DNA of 64,000 nt, taken from contig JAMPYF010000002.1 of the NCBI GenBank assembly GCA_023700805.1, positions 62,001 through 126,000 on the forward strand. Reading direction: 5' to 3'. This document shows, in pieces, positions 17,715 through 27,610 of the stretch. The position numbers and the translations under genes are program-made. The first letter of the stretch is position 1, and each line of letters opens with the position of its first letter. The stretch is from Sulfuritalea sp. (lineage in GTDB: Bacteria; Pseudomonadota; Gammaproteobacteria; Burkholderiales; Rhodocyclaceae). The notes below the pieces were generated by a model. That model worked only from the letters and a program-made list of their open reading frames with translations. It was not told the DNA's origin and ran no database searches.

Positions 17715-17763
17715 ATTCCGGAGTTATTAGCTTTCGATTTCCGGAGTTAATTACTTCCCGACA
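17715..17763 (-). repeat. Right inverted end of the Mu-like element
   Basis: Contains two copies of the probable transposase-binding core 23 bp apart, ATTCCGGAGTTATTAG (17715-17730) and TTTCCGGAGTTAATTAC (17738-17754), and ends in ACA. It mirrors the left end at 7982-8023. Confidence 0.72.
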
Positions 17764-17789
17764 GGCGACGGCAATTTATTCGGGAACCC

Positions 17790-17818
17790 CTTGAAGAATG
17801 GGACATAAGGCCCTATTA
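17790..17818 (+). promoter_or_regulatory. Sigma32-type heat-shock promoter of groESL
   Basis: CTTGAA at 17790-17795 and CCCTATTA at 17811-17818, spaced 15 nt, match the sigma32 pattern CTTGAA...CCCCATNT with one mismatch in the core. It lies 27 bp after the end of the Mu-like element and directly before the CIRCE operator. Confidence 0.75.
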
Positions 17819-17845
17819 TTAGCACTCGCTGGTGATGAGTGCCAA
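17819..17845 (+). promoter_or_regulatory. CIRCE operator (HrcA binding site)
   Basis: TTAGCACTC - 9 nt - GAGTGCCAA, one mismatch from the consensus TTAGCACTC-N9-GAGTGCTAA. With the sigma32 promoter this predicts dual control of groESL by heat-shock sigma factor and HrcA. Confidence 0.92.
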
Positions 17846-17931
17846 TTCCTTGCGCTCTGCCCGATTCAGTCCTGCGGCCCGGCCGCAGCTGCTCATTTCT
17901 GTTCCAACCCAGTTTAAGAGGAGATCACCCC

Positions 17932-18222
17932 ATGAAAATCCGCCCCTTGCATGATCGCGTAATCGTCAAGCGCCTCGAAGAAGAGAAGAGAACCGCTTCC
18001 GGCATCGTCATTCCCGACAATGCCGCGGAAAAGCCCGATCAGGGTGAAGTCAAGGCTGTCGGCGCCGGCAAGATCCAGGACGACGGCAAGATTCGCCCGA
18101 TGTCGCTGAAGGTCGGCGATCGCGTGCTGTTCGGCAAGTACTCCGGCCAGACCGTCAAGGTCGATGGCGACGAGCTGCTGGTCATGCGTGAAGAAGACAT
18201 CATGGGCGTAGTCGAGCTCTGA
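17932..18222 (+). CDS. groES: Co-chaperonin GroES
   Basis: 96 aa, standard length. Caps the GroEL ring during protein folding in the cytosol. It opens [18 protein letters not shown], has the mobile loop [19 protein letters not shown] and ends EDIMGVVEL. The ribosome site is AAGAGGAGATCACCCC. It forms an operon with groEL 71 bp downstream, under the CIRCE/sigma32 region. Confidence 0.97.
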   Translation: MKIRPLHDRVIVKRLEEEKRTASGIVIPDNAAEKPDQGEVKAVGAGKIQDDGKIRPMSLKVGDRVLFGKYSGQTVKVDGDELLVMREEDIMGVVEL

Positions 18223-18230
18223 TCCCGCCA

Positions 18231-18273
18231 GGGGATACCGTGCCCAGGCCCTGCCCGGGACATATCGATACAG
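18231..18273. repeat. GGATACCGTCCC-family repeat, copy 2, between groES and groEL
   Basis: GGGGATACCGTGCCC, then GCCCGGGACATATCGATACAG split over 18231-18273. It shares GGATACCGT and GGGACATAT with copies at 977 and 27662. The hairpin is less perfect than in copy 1. Confidence 0.5.
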
Positions 18274-18290
18274 AATTCAAGGAGATATAA

Positions 18291-19946
<1,656 letters not shown>

Positions 19947-19966
19947 TGTCCATTCCCAGTTGAAGG

Positions 19967-19996
19967 AACAGGAGGAAACCCAGGTTTCCTCCTGTT
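19967..19996 (+). terminator. Long perfect hairpin after groEL
   Basis: AACAGGAGGAAACC facing GGTTTCCTCCTGTT, a 13-14 bp perfect stem with a 2-4 nt loop. No T-run follows, so it may stabilise the 3' end rather than terminate. Confidence 0.6.
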
Positions 19997-20028
19997 ACCC
20001 ACCTTCCTACTGGGGCCGTGCTTTACCG

Positions 20029-20065
20029 AAACCCCCGACTCTGGAAACAGGGGCGGGGGTTTTTC
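20029..20065 (+). terminator. Rho-independent terminator of the groESL operon
   Basis: AAACCCCCG (20029-20037) pairs with CGGGGGTTT (20054-20062) and is followed by more T residues (TTTTT in total). Confidence 0.8.
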
Positions 20066-20076
20066 TATTGAGGCGC

Positions 20077-20101
20077 GAAAGTTGGCGCTGGCGGTACGGC
20101 G
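20077..20101 (+). repeat. Dispersed repeat (AGTTGGCGCTG family)
   Basis: GAAAGTTGGCGCTGGCGGTA then CGGCG, in the groEL-DUF294 intergenic region. The same core occurs at 45116, 48845 (inverted), 49566, 51705, 58601 and 59305. Confidence 0.75.
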
Positions 20102-20176
20102 TCGGCATGCGGTGCGCATGTTGCGGCGCGGCGCGGGTCCATTAGAATCGGGCCTCCTTCCAGCCAGTTGCCCGCG

Positions 20177-22054
20177 ATGATGACTGCTCCGTCCGTTGCC
20201 GAAACCCTGCGTCCCTACCCGCCCTTCGACCGTTTCGAGCCGGAGGCGCTGGCCTTTCTCGACAGGCATCTGCAGCCGGCGAAGTTTGCTGCCGGCGCCG
20301 TGATGGTGTCGCCCGAGCAGGGCGCGGCGCAGGCGATGTTCGTCATCGTCCGCGGCAAGGTCCAGGCCGTCTCGGCCGGCGCTGCGGGCGAGACCGGGCT
20401 GACGCTCGCGGTCGGCGAATGCTTTCCTATCGGCGCGCTCTCCGGCCGCCGTGCGTCGGCCAATGTCTATACGGCACTCACCGAGGTCGAGGCCTGGCTG
20501 TTACCGGCCGCCGCCTTCCACCAATTGCTGGCGCTGAGCCCGGCCTTCAGCCGGCATTGCACAGGCTATCTGGCGTCGCTGGTGAGCCAGTCGCGGCAGC
20601 AGTTGCAGGCGCATTTTGCGCAGCAGGCCAACGCGGCGCAGTCGCTCAATACCCGGCTGATCGACTTGATCAAGCGCGCCCCGATCTCGGTCGATGCGGC
20701 AACGCCGATCCGCCGCGCGGTCGAAATCATGGGCGAGCACAAGACCGGCTCGGTGGTCGCGGTCAATGGCGACGGTGCGCCGATCGGCCTGATGACGCAG
20801 TCCGACGTGGTGCGGCGCGTGGTGCTGGGCCGGGTGCCGCTGGAGCAGCCGCTTACCGAGGTGATGTCGCACAGTCCGGCGACGCTGCCGGAAACCGCCA
20901 CGGCCTACGACGCGATATTCACCATGGCCTCGCGCGGCATCCGCCACCTGCTGCTGGTCGATCCGGCGGGGCGCCTGTCGGGGGTGATTTCCGAGCGCGA
21001 CCTGTTCGCCCTGCAACGGGTCGGCGTCGGCCAGGTGCGCCGCGCCATCGAATCCGCCGAGGACATCGAGGCGCTGCAGGCGGCGCTGCGCGACGTGCAG
21101 CAATCGGCCTTCAACATGCTGGCGCAGGGCATAGGCGCGGAACAGCTGACGCAGTACATCTCGACGCTGAACGACGCGGCGACCGCGCGCATCCTGGACC
21201 TGAACCTGCGCCGCCATGCCATGGACGGGATCGAGTGGGCCTGGCTGGCATTCGGCTCGGAGGGCCGTGAGGAACAGACGCTGGCCACCGACCAGGACAA
21301 CGGCATCGTGTTCCTGGCCGCCGATACAGGCGAGCGCGACGCCTTCCGCGCCCGCCTGCTGGCTTTCGCCCGCGACGTCAACCGGGATCTCGACCGCTGC
21401 GGCTTCCCGTTGTGCAAGGGCAACATCATGGCCGGCAACCCCGAGTGGTGCCTGACGCTCGACGAATGGCGGCAGAAGTTCAGCCACTGGATACGCGCGC
21501 CCCAGCCCGAGGCGCTGCTCAACGCCACGATCTTCTTCGACTTCCGCGCGATCTACGGCAAGCGGGACCTCGCCGCGCGCATGCACGAACACCTGTTCAG
21601 CCTGAGCATGGCGAATTCGGCCTTTCAGCGCATGCTGGCGCAGAACGCGCTGGCGGTCGCCCCGCCGCTGGGCATGATCCGCGACTTCGTCACCGAGAGC
21701 GACGAGCAGGGCAAGGCCTACATCGACCTCAAGAAGTCGGGGGCGCGGCTGTTCGTCGATGCCGCGCGGGTGCTCGCGCTGGCCCATGGCATCGATGCCG
21801 CATCGACCGTCACACGCCTGCGGCGCACCGAGAAACTGCCCGGCGGCGACGGCGTGGATAGCCTGATCGACGCCTTCCATTACATCCAGCTCTTGCGCCT
21901 GCGCCACCAGCACCTGGAAGCCGGCCAGGGACGGCCCGGCGACAACCGGATTTTCATCGGCCGCCTCAATCAGCTCGACCGCCGTATCCTGAAGGAGGCA
22001 TTCCGCCAGGCCAAGGCGCTGCAGCAGCGCCTGAAAATGAACTACCAACTCTGA
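20177..22054 (+). CDS. cNMP-binding/CBS/DUF294 nucleotidyltransferase-like signalling protein
   Basis: 625 aa. Domains in order: a cyclic-nucleotide-binding beta-barrel (residues ~15-130), two CBS domains (~165-285, with IRRAVEIMGEHKTGSVVAV and RGIRHLLLVDPAGRLSGVIS), a nucleotidyltransferase-like DUF294 domain with FGSEGREEQTLATDQDNGIV around residue 360, and a C-terminal DUF294_C helical region. The GSxxRxE and DQDN residues resemble the uridylyltransferase active site. Such proteins are often found next to DUF4212/sodium-solute symporters, as here, and probably sense nucleotides to control them; the substrate is unknown. Start: ATG 20177; ATG 20180 is also possible. Confidence 0.85.
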   Translation: MMTAPSVAETLRPYPPFDRFEPEALAFLDRHLQPAKFAAGAVMVSPEQGAAQAMFVIVRGKVQAVSAGAAGETGLTLAVGECFPIGALSGRRASANVYTALTEVEAWLLPAAAFHQLLALSPAFSRHCTGYLASLVSQSRQQLQAHFAQQANAAQSLNTRLIDLIKRAPISVDAATPIRRAVEIMGEHKTGSVVAVNGDGAPIGLMTQSDVVRRVVLGRVPLEQPLTEVMSHSPATLPETATAYDAIFTMASRGIRHLLLVDPAGRLSGVISERDLFALQRVGVGQVRRAIESAEDIEALQAALRDVQQSAFNMLAQGIGAEQLTQYISTLNDAATARILDLNLRRHAMDGIEWAWLAFGSEGREEQTLATDQDNGIVFLAADTGERDAFRARLLAFARDVNRDLDRCGFPLCKGNIMAGNPEWCLTLDEWRQKFSHWIRAPQPEALLNATIFFDFRAIYGKRDLAARMHEHLFSLSMANSAFQRMLAQNALAVAPPLGMIRDFVTESDEQGKAYIDLKKSGARLFVDAARVLALAHGIDAASTVTRLRRTEKLPGGDGVDSLIDAFHYIQLLRLRHQHLEAGQGRPGDNRIFIGRLNQLDRRILKEAFRQAKALQQRLKMNYQL

Positions 22055-22172
22055 CGGACTCCCAGGCCAGGCACTGCCTGGATTGGAAACTCGAGGCGCG
22101 CGAAACTACTCCCCGGCGCGACGGCGGACAGGCTATCATTTGGCGCAAGCCTGCATTCCTAGGAGGAGTTTC

Positions 22173-22682
22173 ATGGGTAGCGAGGGTATTTATCGCAAAA
22201 CCGAAAAAGGAAGAACCGAAATCGCCACGCGCGCGAACAGACTCGGCATGCGGGAAAGGACCATGCTGATCATGGTCGACGACAAGACCACCCGTCGCGA
22301 GTTGCTGGCAAAGAACTCCCACCCGACCAGCGAAGGCATACTCAACAACCTGCTGGCGGACGGTTATATCGAGATCGCTTCCGGCACCCAGCCGGCCGCC
22401 GCACCCGCAGCGTCGGCGGCAGCCGCCACGCCTGAAGCGGCACCCGCCGCGCCGCCCGTCGAGGTTTCGCTGCTCTCGGCCTCGCGCTATGCCTGCCGCG
22501 CGCTGGTTACCTATCTGGGACCGGGGGCCGACGATCTGACCGCGCTGGTGGAGAAATGCACGAACGTCGCGGATCTCACCGCAAGACTCGAAAAATGTCG
22601 TCAGGTCGTTCAGGGCATGGCAGGAAGGAAAAAGGCCGACGAATTCTGGGCGGGTGTCAGCGCCCGCTTGCCCCCGGCCTGA
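22173..22682 (+). CDS. Hypothetical protein with N-terminal winged-helix-like region
   Basis: 169 aa. Residues ~1-70 (YRKTEKGRTEIATRANRLGM, then MVDDKTTRRELL) look like a winged-helix domain ending in LLADGYIE. A linker of ~35 residues rich in Ala and Pro follows, then a C-terminal helical domain. It has a strong ribosome site (AGGAGGAG). It stands between the DUF294 gene and the two-component genes on the same strand. Role unknown; it could be a regulator of the symporter cluster. Confidence 0.65.
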   Translation: MGSEGIYRKTEKGRTEIATRANRLGMRERTMLIMVDDKTTRRELLAKNSHPTSEGILNNLLADGYIEIASGTQPAAAPAASAAAATPEAAPAAPPVEVSLLSASRYACRALVTYLGPGADDLTALVEKCTNVADLTARLEKCRQVVQGMAGRKKADEFWAGVSARLPPA

Positions 22683-22805
22683 TTTGTGGCAAGCTCGACG
22701 AGGTTCTGGTTTCGGTCGCAGCGCTCGGGGCGAATCAGGCGGGCCCTAGCCGCCACCGAAACCTAGTACCCAACGTCGCTCCAAACCCTGTTTCGCGAGG
22801 CCGCC

Positions 22806-23498
22806 ATGAGAGTACTGCTTGCAGAGGATGACCGCATCATTTCCCAGGGGCTTATCTCCGCCCTGCGCAAATCCGGATATGCGGTCGACCATGTCAATAA
22901 CGGCGCCGATGCCGATACGGCACTGCTGTCCCAGCAATATGACCTGCTGATTCTCGATCTGGGCTTGCCGCGCCTATCGGGCATCGAAGTGCTCAAGCGC
23001 CTGCGTGCGCGCAAGCTGACCATGCCGGTACTGGTGCTGACGGCCCAGGATGGCGTCGAAGACCGCGTGCGCGGGCTCGATGCGGGCGCCGACGATTACC
23101 TGACCAAGCCTTTCGCCCTGCCGGAACTGTTCGCCCGGGCGCGGGCGCTGACCCGGCGCGGCACCGGCAATCCGACGCTGATCGAAGTCGGCAGCCTGTC
23201 CTATGACCAGTCGGAGCGCATGGCCCGCCTCAACGGCGAGATCGTCGAACTGTCGGCGCGCGAACTGGCGCTGCTGGAAATCCTGCTGTTGCGCGCCGGG
23301 CGCCTGGTGGGCAAGGAACAACTGGTCGACCAGCTCTGCAGCTGGGGCGAGGAAGTCAGCAACAACGCCATCGAAGTCTACATCCATCGCCTGCGCAAGA
23401 AGCTGGAGCCGGGTGGCGCGCGCATCACCACCATGCGCGGCCTTGGCTATTGCCTGGAGAAACCATCCGATTCCGCGAGCGCCGATGGCAGAGCCTGA
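22806..23498 (+). CDS. OmpR/TctD-family response regulator
   Basis: 230 aa. The receiver domain has acidic residues ED near 8-9, phospho-acceptor Asp in LLILDLGLPRLSG (~51) and the conserved Lys in DDYLTKPF (~101). The C-terminal winged helix (SARELALLEILLLRAGRLVG) is of OmpR type. It overlaps the kinase gene by 14 nt. The order regulator-kinase-symporter resembles tricarboxylate (TctDE) and acetate systems, so the likely target is the symporter downstream. Confidence 0.92.
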   Translation: MRVLLAEDDRIISQGLISALRKSGYAVDHVNNGADADTALLSQQYDLLILDLGLPRLSGIEVLKRLRARKLTMPVLVLTAQDGVEDRVRGLDAGADDYLTKPFALPELFARARALTRRGTGNPTLIEVGSLSYDQSERMARLNGEIVELSARELALLEILLLRAGRLVGKEQLVDQLCSWGEEVSNNAIEVYIHRLRKKLEPGGARITTMRGLGYCLEKPSDSASADGRA

Positions 23499-25002
23499 CG
23501 CCGCCGCGGCGCCTGCGGCGAAGCTGCGGCGCGATTCGAACCCTTTTCAGCACAACGAATACCCGAACTCGCTGTTTGGCGAGATCCTCGACTGGATGCT
23601 GGCGCCATTGCTGCTGCTGTGGCCGATATCGATTGCCGCCACCAACCACGTCGCCAGCTACATCGCCAACCAGCCCTACGACCAGGCGCTGGCCGACAAT
23701 GTCGCCTCGATCATGCGTCTGGTGAGCATCGACGGCGACCGGGTCACCGTCAACCTGCCGGCGTCGGCGCGCACCCTGCTGCATGTTGAGGACAACGACG
23801 TATTGTTCTATCAAGTGGTCGGTCCCAACAGCAAGCTGCTGCACGGCGATCGGGAAATACCCTGGCCCAACCTGCCGCCGCAGGTCGAGGCGCGCAAGAT
23901 CCTGTTCCGCGACGACCGTATCGAGGCCGACAACGTGCGCATCGCCTATGCCTTCATTCCGGTAAAGAGCGGCTTGCCGCCCGTCGTGGTGCAGGTCGCG
24001 GAGACCTTGCGCAAGCGCGAGGAACTGGCCTCGCGGATTATTTCCGGCGTGCTGCTGCCGCAATTTGCCATCATCCCGCTGGCGGTGATCCTGGTCTATC
24101 TGGGCCTCACGCGCGGCATTGCGCCGCTGCACAAATTGCGTGACCGGATTCGCCGTCGCCGGCCCACGGATTTGTCGCCGATACCGGTTTATCCGGTACC
24201 GGACGAGGTGCGGCCGCTGGTGGTCGCCTTCAATGAAATGATGGGACGGCTGGAAGACAACCTCCAGGCGCAGCAGCGTTTCATCGCCCAGGCCGCACAC
24301 CAGATGCGAACCCCGCTGACGGGGCTCAAGACGCAGACCGAGATCGCGCTGTCCGAGACCGATCCGGCACAGATGCGCCATGCCCTGCAACTGATTGCCG
24401 AAAGCACCGACCGCGCTTCGCACATGATCAACCAGTTGCTGATCCTGGCGCGCGCCGAGGCCAGCCATGAAAAGCTGCACCGCGTGGTTCCGGTCGACCT
24501 CGATGCCCTGGCACGGGACGTCGCCGGCGAATGGGTGGTGCGTGCGCTGGCGAAACAGATCGATCTCGGTTTCGAGGGCAACGGCGCGCCCTTGATGGTC
24601 TCGGGCGTGCCCTTGCTGCTGCGCGAACTGCTGGCCAACCTGGTCGACAACGCGATCAAGTACACGCCGCGGCAAGGTTGCGTCACCCTGCGCGTGCACG
24701 GCAGCAATCGGGCCGTGGTCGAGGTCGATGATGACGGCATCGGCATTCCCGTGGAGGAAAGCGCCAACGTGTTCGAGCGCTTCTATCGTGTTCTCGGCAC
24801 CGATGTGGATGGCAGCGGACTGGGCCTGCCGATCGCCGCCGAGATTGCCGAACTGCATCAGGCGCGCATCGAACTGTTGCCGGGCACCAAGGGCCGCGGC
24901 TGCCTGTTTCGGGTCAGCTTTCCGGAGCGGCCGCATGCAGCGGGCCAGCATGCTGCGGTGCCGCAAAGACCGACTGCCGGAAACTTCCCTGTCGGCCTGT
25001 AA
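23485..25002 (+). CDS. Sensor histidine kinase (TctE-like)
   Basis: 505 aa. TM1 is near residues 34-54, a periplasmic sensor of ~130 residues (2CSK_N/TctE-like) follows, and TM2 is near 187-210. Then come a HAMP-like linker, the H-box AAHQMRTPLTGLKTQ (His ~271), the N-box LLANLVDNAIKYTP (~386) and the G-box GSGLGLPIAAEIAEL (~446). The start at 23485 lies inside the regulator gene, the common coupling for such pairs. The N-terminal ~20 residues before TM1 are Ala/Pro rich. Confidence 0.9.
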   Translation: MAEPDAAAAPAAKLRRDSNPFQHNEYPNSLFGEILDWMLAPLLLLWPISIAATNHVASYIANQPYDQALADNVASIMRLVSIDGDRVTVNLPASARTLLHVEDNDVLFYQVVGPNSKLLHGDREIPWPNLPPQVEARKILFRDDRIEADNVRIAYAFIPVKSGLPPVVVQVAETLRKREELASRIISGVLLPQFAIIPLAVILVYLGLTRGIAPLHKLRDRIRRRRPTDLSPIPVYPVPDEVRPLVVAFNEMMGRLEDNLQAQQRFIAQAAHQMRTPLTGLKTQTEIALSETDPAQMRHALQLIAESTDRASHMINQLLILARAEASHEKLHRVVPVDLDALARDVAGEWVVRALAKQIDLGFEGNGAPLMVSGVPLLLRELLANLVDNAIKYTPRQGCVTLRVHGSNRAVVEVDDDGIGIPVEESANVFERFYRVLGTDVDGSGLGLPIAAEIAELHQARIELLPGTKGRGCLFRVSFPERPHAAGQHAAVPQRPTAGNFPVGL

Positions 25003-25184
25003 GCTTCGCGTCAGGATTGCCGGCGGACAATGCAGGCATCTTGGGGCAATTGGCGTTGGTCATCTATAACGTTGGTACTGCTCCGGGGGAAAACCGGCGC
25101 GCGATAGAGGGGAATCCCGGCGTGCGTTACAGGAACGGCGAACTGATCCGGTTCGCCGCATACCAAAAAAAGGAGGAGTGCCAG

Positions 25185-25448
25185 ATGCAACTCACTGAGA
25201 AGCACAAACAGTACTGGAACATCAACCTGAAGATAAGCACGGTCTTGCTTGTCGTCTGGTTCGTGGCCACATTCGTCATGGGCTGGTTCGCGCGCGAGCT
25301 CAACGACATCAACTTCATCGGTCCGTTGGGCTTTTACATGTCGGCGCAGGGTTCGTTGATCATTTATGTCGCGATCATCTGGTATTACGCCCACTACATG
25401 AACAACCTGGACAAGGAATACGGCGTCCACGAAGGGGAGCTCGAATAA
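25185..25448 (+). CDS. DUF4212 small subunit of sodium:solute symporter
   Basis: 87 aa with two membrane segments (STVLLVVWFVATFVMGWF and SLIIYVAIIWYYAHYM). It starts MQLTEKHKQYW and ends in the acidic tail NLDKEYGVHEGELE, typical of the small subunit that accompanies VC_2705-type symporters. The ribosome site is AGGAGGAG. Its stop overlaps the large-subunit start (TAATG). Confidence 0.88.
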   Translation: MQLTEKHKQYWNINLKISTVLLVVWFVATFVMGWFARELNDINFIGPLGFYMSAQGSLIIYVAIIWYYAHYMNNLDKEYGVHEGELE

Positions 25449-27556
25449 TGGCCGGACAAATCACCCAATCGCAATTCGCCGCCAACCTGAAGCGTTATTA
25501 CACCTTCTATACCGGCGGCTTCGTTGCCTTCGTCATCCTCGTCGGCATCCTCGAACAGATGGGCGTGCCGAACAAGATCCTCGGCTACATCTTCCTGTTC
25601 GCCACCATCATGCTGTATGCCGGCATCGGCTTCATGTCGAAGACGGCGGACGTCGGCGAGTACTACGTCGCCGGCCGGCGCGTGCCTGCTCTGTTCAACG
25701 GCATGGCGACCGGCGCCGACTGGATGTCGGCCGCCAGCTTCATCGGCATGGCCGGCACCCTCTACCTGTCCGGTTACGACGGCCTCGCCTTCGTGCTGGG
25801 CTGGACCGGCGGCTACTGTCTGGTGGCGATCCTGCTGGCGCCCTACCTGCGCAAGTTCGGTCAATTCACGATTCCGGACTTTCTCGGTGCGCGCTTCGGC
25901 GGCCACCTGCCGCGCTTCATCGGCGTGGTGGCGGCCATCGTCTGCTCCTTCACCTACGTGATTGCGCAGATCTACGGCGTCGGCATCATCACCTCGCGCT
26001 TCACCGGCCTCGAGTTCCAGGTCGGTGTCTTCGTCGGCCTCGCCGGTATCCTGGTGTGTTCCTTCCTCGGCGGCATGAAGGCGGTGACCTGGACCCAGGT
26101 GGCCCAGTACATCATCCTGATCGTGGCCTACATGATCCCGGTGGTCTGGCTGTCGGTGAAGCATACCGGCGTCCCGATTCCGCAGATCACTGCCTACACC
26201 TCGGCCCTGCCCAAGATCACGGCGCTGGAAAAGGAGTTCAACGACAAGGCCTCGCCCAAGGGCGCCAAGGAAGAGTCGGTACGCGCCATTTTCCGTGAGC
26301 GTTCGGCTGCGGCGACGGCGAAGCTGGCAGGTCTGGAGAAGGACGGCCCGGCTTTCCTCGCCGCTGAAAAGCAGAAACTGGCGGACAAGGTCGCCGCACT
26401 GAAGGCCGAGGCGACCCCCGATGCGAAGGCGATCGAAGCCGCCGAGAAGGCCGTCAAGGACTTCCCGGCCGACGCTGACGCGGCGAAGAAGGCCTGGACT
26501 GCCGAGAAGGGCGTCGGCGCTCGCGCCGCCCCGGTCAAGGCCCACGCCGAAGCCTTTGCGGTGGGTGGCAAGACGCCGGAGGAGATCGAGAAGAACCGCA
26601 GCAAGGCAAAGAAGAACTTCCTCGCCCTGATCGCCTGCCTGATGATCGGCACGGCGGCCCTGCCGCACATCCTGATGCGCTACTACACCACGCCTTCGGT
26701 GCATGAGGCGCGCGTCTCGGTGTTCTGGGGCCTGTTCTTCATCTTCCTGCTCTACTTCACGGCGCCGGCCCTGGCCATCCTGGCCAAGTTCGAGGTGTAC
26801 AGCAACCTGGTGGGTTCGAGCTTCGCCTCGCTGCCGGCCTGGGTCAGCAACTGGTCCGTGGTGGACAAGACGCTGATGAACATTGCCGACATCAACAAGG
26901 ATGGCATCGTGCAGTTGGCGGAAATCGTCATCGGCGGCGACCTGATCGTGCTGGCTACCCCGGAAATCGCGGGTCTGCCCTACGTGATCTCGGGCCTCGT
27001 GGCGGCTGGCGGTCTGGCAGCGGCGCTTTCCACCGCTGACGGCCTGCTGCTGACCATTGCCAACGCCATGTCGCACGACCTCTACTACAAGATGATCGAC
27101 CCGAACGCCTCGACGGTTCGCCGTCTGGCCGTGTCCAAGGGCCTGCTGCTCGTGGTGGCGCTGATTGCCGCCTACGTCACCAGCCTGAAGCCGGGCAACA
27201 TCCTGTTCCTGGTCGGTGCCGCCTTCTCGCTGGCAGCCTCGGGCTTCTTCCCGGCGCTGGTCTGCGGGGTGTTCTGGAAACGCGCCAACTACCTCGGTGC
27301 GGTGCTGGGCATGAGCTTCGGTCTGGGCATCTGCGGCTACTACATGTGGTTGACCTATCCGTTCTTCGGCGTCAATGCACCGCTGTGGTGGGACATCAAC
27401 CCGATCGCTGCCGGCACCTTCGGCATTCCCGCCGGCTTCCTCGGCGTGATCATCGGCAGCCTGATTTCCCCGGCGCCGAACAAGGAGATTCAGGACCTGG
27501 TCGACCATGTGCGCTATCCGAACCTGGAAGGCGACATCGACACCCGGGGTGTCTGA
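25448..27556 (+). CDS. Sodium:solute symporter large subunit (VC_2705-like, acetate/monocarboxylate permease relative)
   Basis: 702 aa SSS-family transporter. It has about 13 hydrophobic segments and the family motifs EYYVAGRRVPALFNGMATGA, DWMSAASFIGMAGTLY and AALSTADGLLLTIANAMSHD. Residues ~260-385 form a soluble insertion rich in Ala and Lys, predicted mostly helical (AATAKLAGLEKDGPAFLAAE and on). This makes the protein about 120-150 residues longer than typical family members as I recall them. The genes for a two-component system and a DUF294 protein upstream suggest regulated uptake of a small organic acid. Confidence 0.9.
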   Translation: MAGQITQSQFAANLKRYYTFYTGGFVAFVILVGILEQMGVPNKILGYIFLFATIMLYAGIGFMSKTADVGEYYVAGRRVPALFNGMATGADWMSAASFIGMAGTLYLSGYDGLAFVLGWTGGYCLVAILLAPYLRKFGQFTIPDFLGARFGGHLPRFIGVVAAIVCSFTYVIAQIYGVGIITSRFTGLEFQVGVFVGLAGILVCSFLGGMKAVTWTQVAQYIILIVAYMIPVVWLSVKHTGVPIPQITAYTSALPKITALEKEFNDKASPKGAKEESVRAIFRERSAAATAKLAGLEKDGPAFLAAEKQKLADKVAALKAEATPDAKAIEAAEKAVKDFPADADAAKKAWTAEKGVGARAAPVKAHAEAFAVGGKTPEEIEKNRSKAKKNFLALIACLMIGTAALPHILMRYYTTPSVHEARVSVFWGLFFIFLLYFTAPALAILAKFEVYSNLVGSSFASLPAWVSNWSVVDKTLMNIADINKDGIVQLAEIVIGGDLIVLATPEIAGLPYVISGLVAAGGLAAALSTADGLLLTIANAMSHDLYYKMIDPNASTVRRLAVSKGLLLVVALIAAYVTSLKPGNILFLVGAAFSLAASGFFPALVCGVFWKRANYLGAVLGMSFGLGICGYYMWLTYPFFGVNAPLWWDINPIAAGTFGIPAGFLGVIIGSLISPAPNKEIQDLVDHVRYPNLEGDIDTRGV

Positions 27557-27610
27557 TTAAAAGTCTTATGGAGGAGGAGGAGGGCTAGGGAGCATACCCA
27601 CCCTCATTGG

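Larger units (their letters stand above)
7982..17763 (+). mobile_element. Compact Mu-like transposable element (defective prophage or natural mini-Mu)
   Basis: About 9.8 kb flanked by inverted sequences that both begin TGT when read inward and share AAATCGAA and TAACWCCGGAAT segments. Gene order follows Mu early regions: divergent repressor, Ner-like HTH protein, MuA transposase, MuB ATPase, small genes, GemA and a Mor-like activator. Of the ~25 kb of virion genes expected in Mu relatives, only a tape measure gene and a 36-codon ORF remain; no portal, terminase, capsid, sheath or lysis gene is visible. No exact 5-bp target duplication could be matched, so the termini may be off by a few bases. 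Confidence 0.85.

Noticed and set aside
7972..17768. CAGGA/CAGGC as target-site duplication of the Mu-like element
   Set aside because: Only four of five bases match and choosing it would leave ends that do not start with TG, so I do not claim a duplication.
25030..25080. Possible sigma54 promoter before the DUF4212 gene
   Set aside because: TTGGCG and TTGGT are present but spacing and the GC/TGC dinucleotides do not fit the -24/-12 consensus.
25394..27508. Long minus-strand frame opposite the symporter
   Set aside because: Its repetitive His/Gln/Arg-rich translation is the typical antisense of membrane-protein codons; the plus strand has clear SSS motifs.
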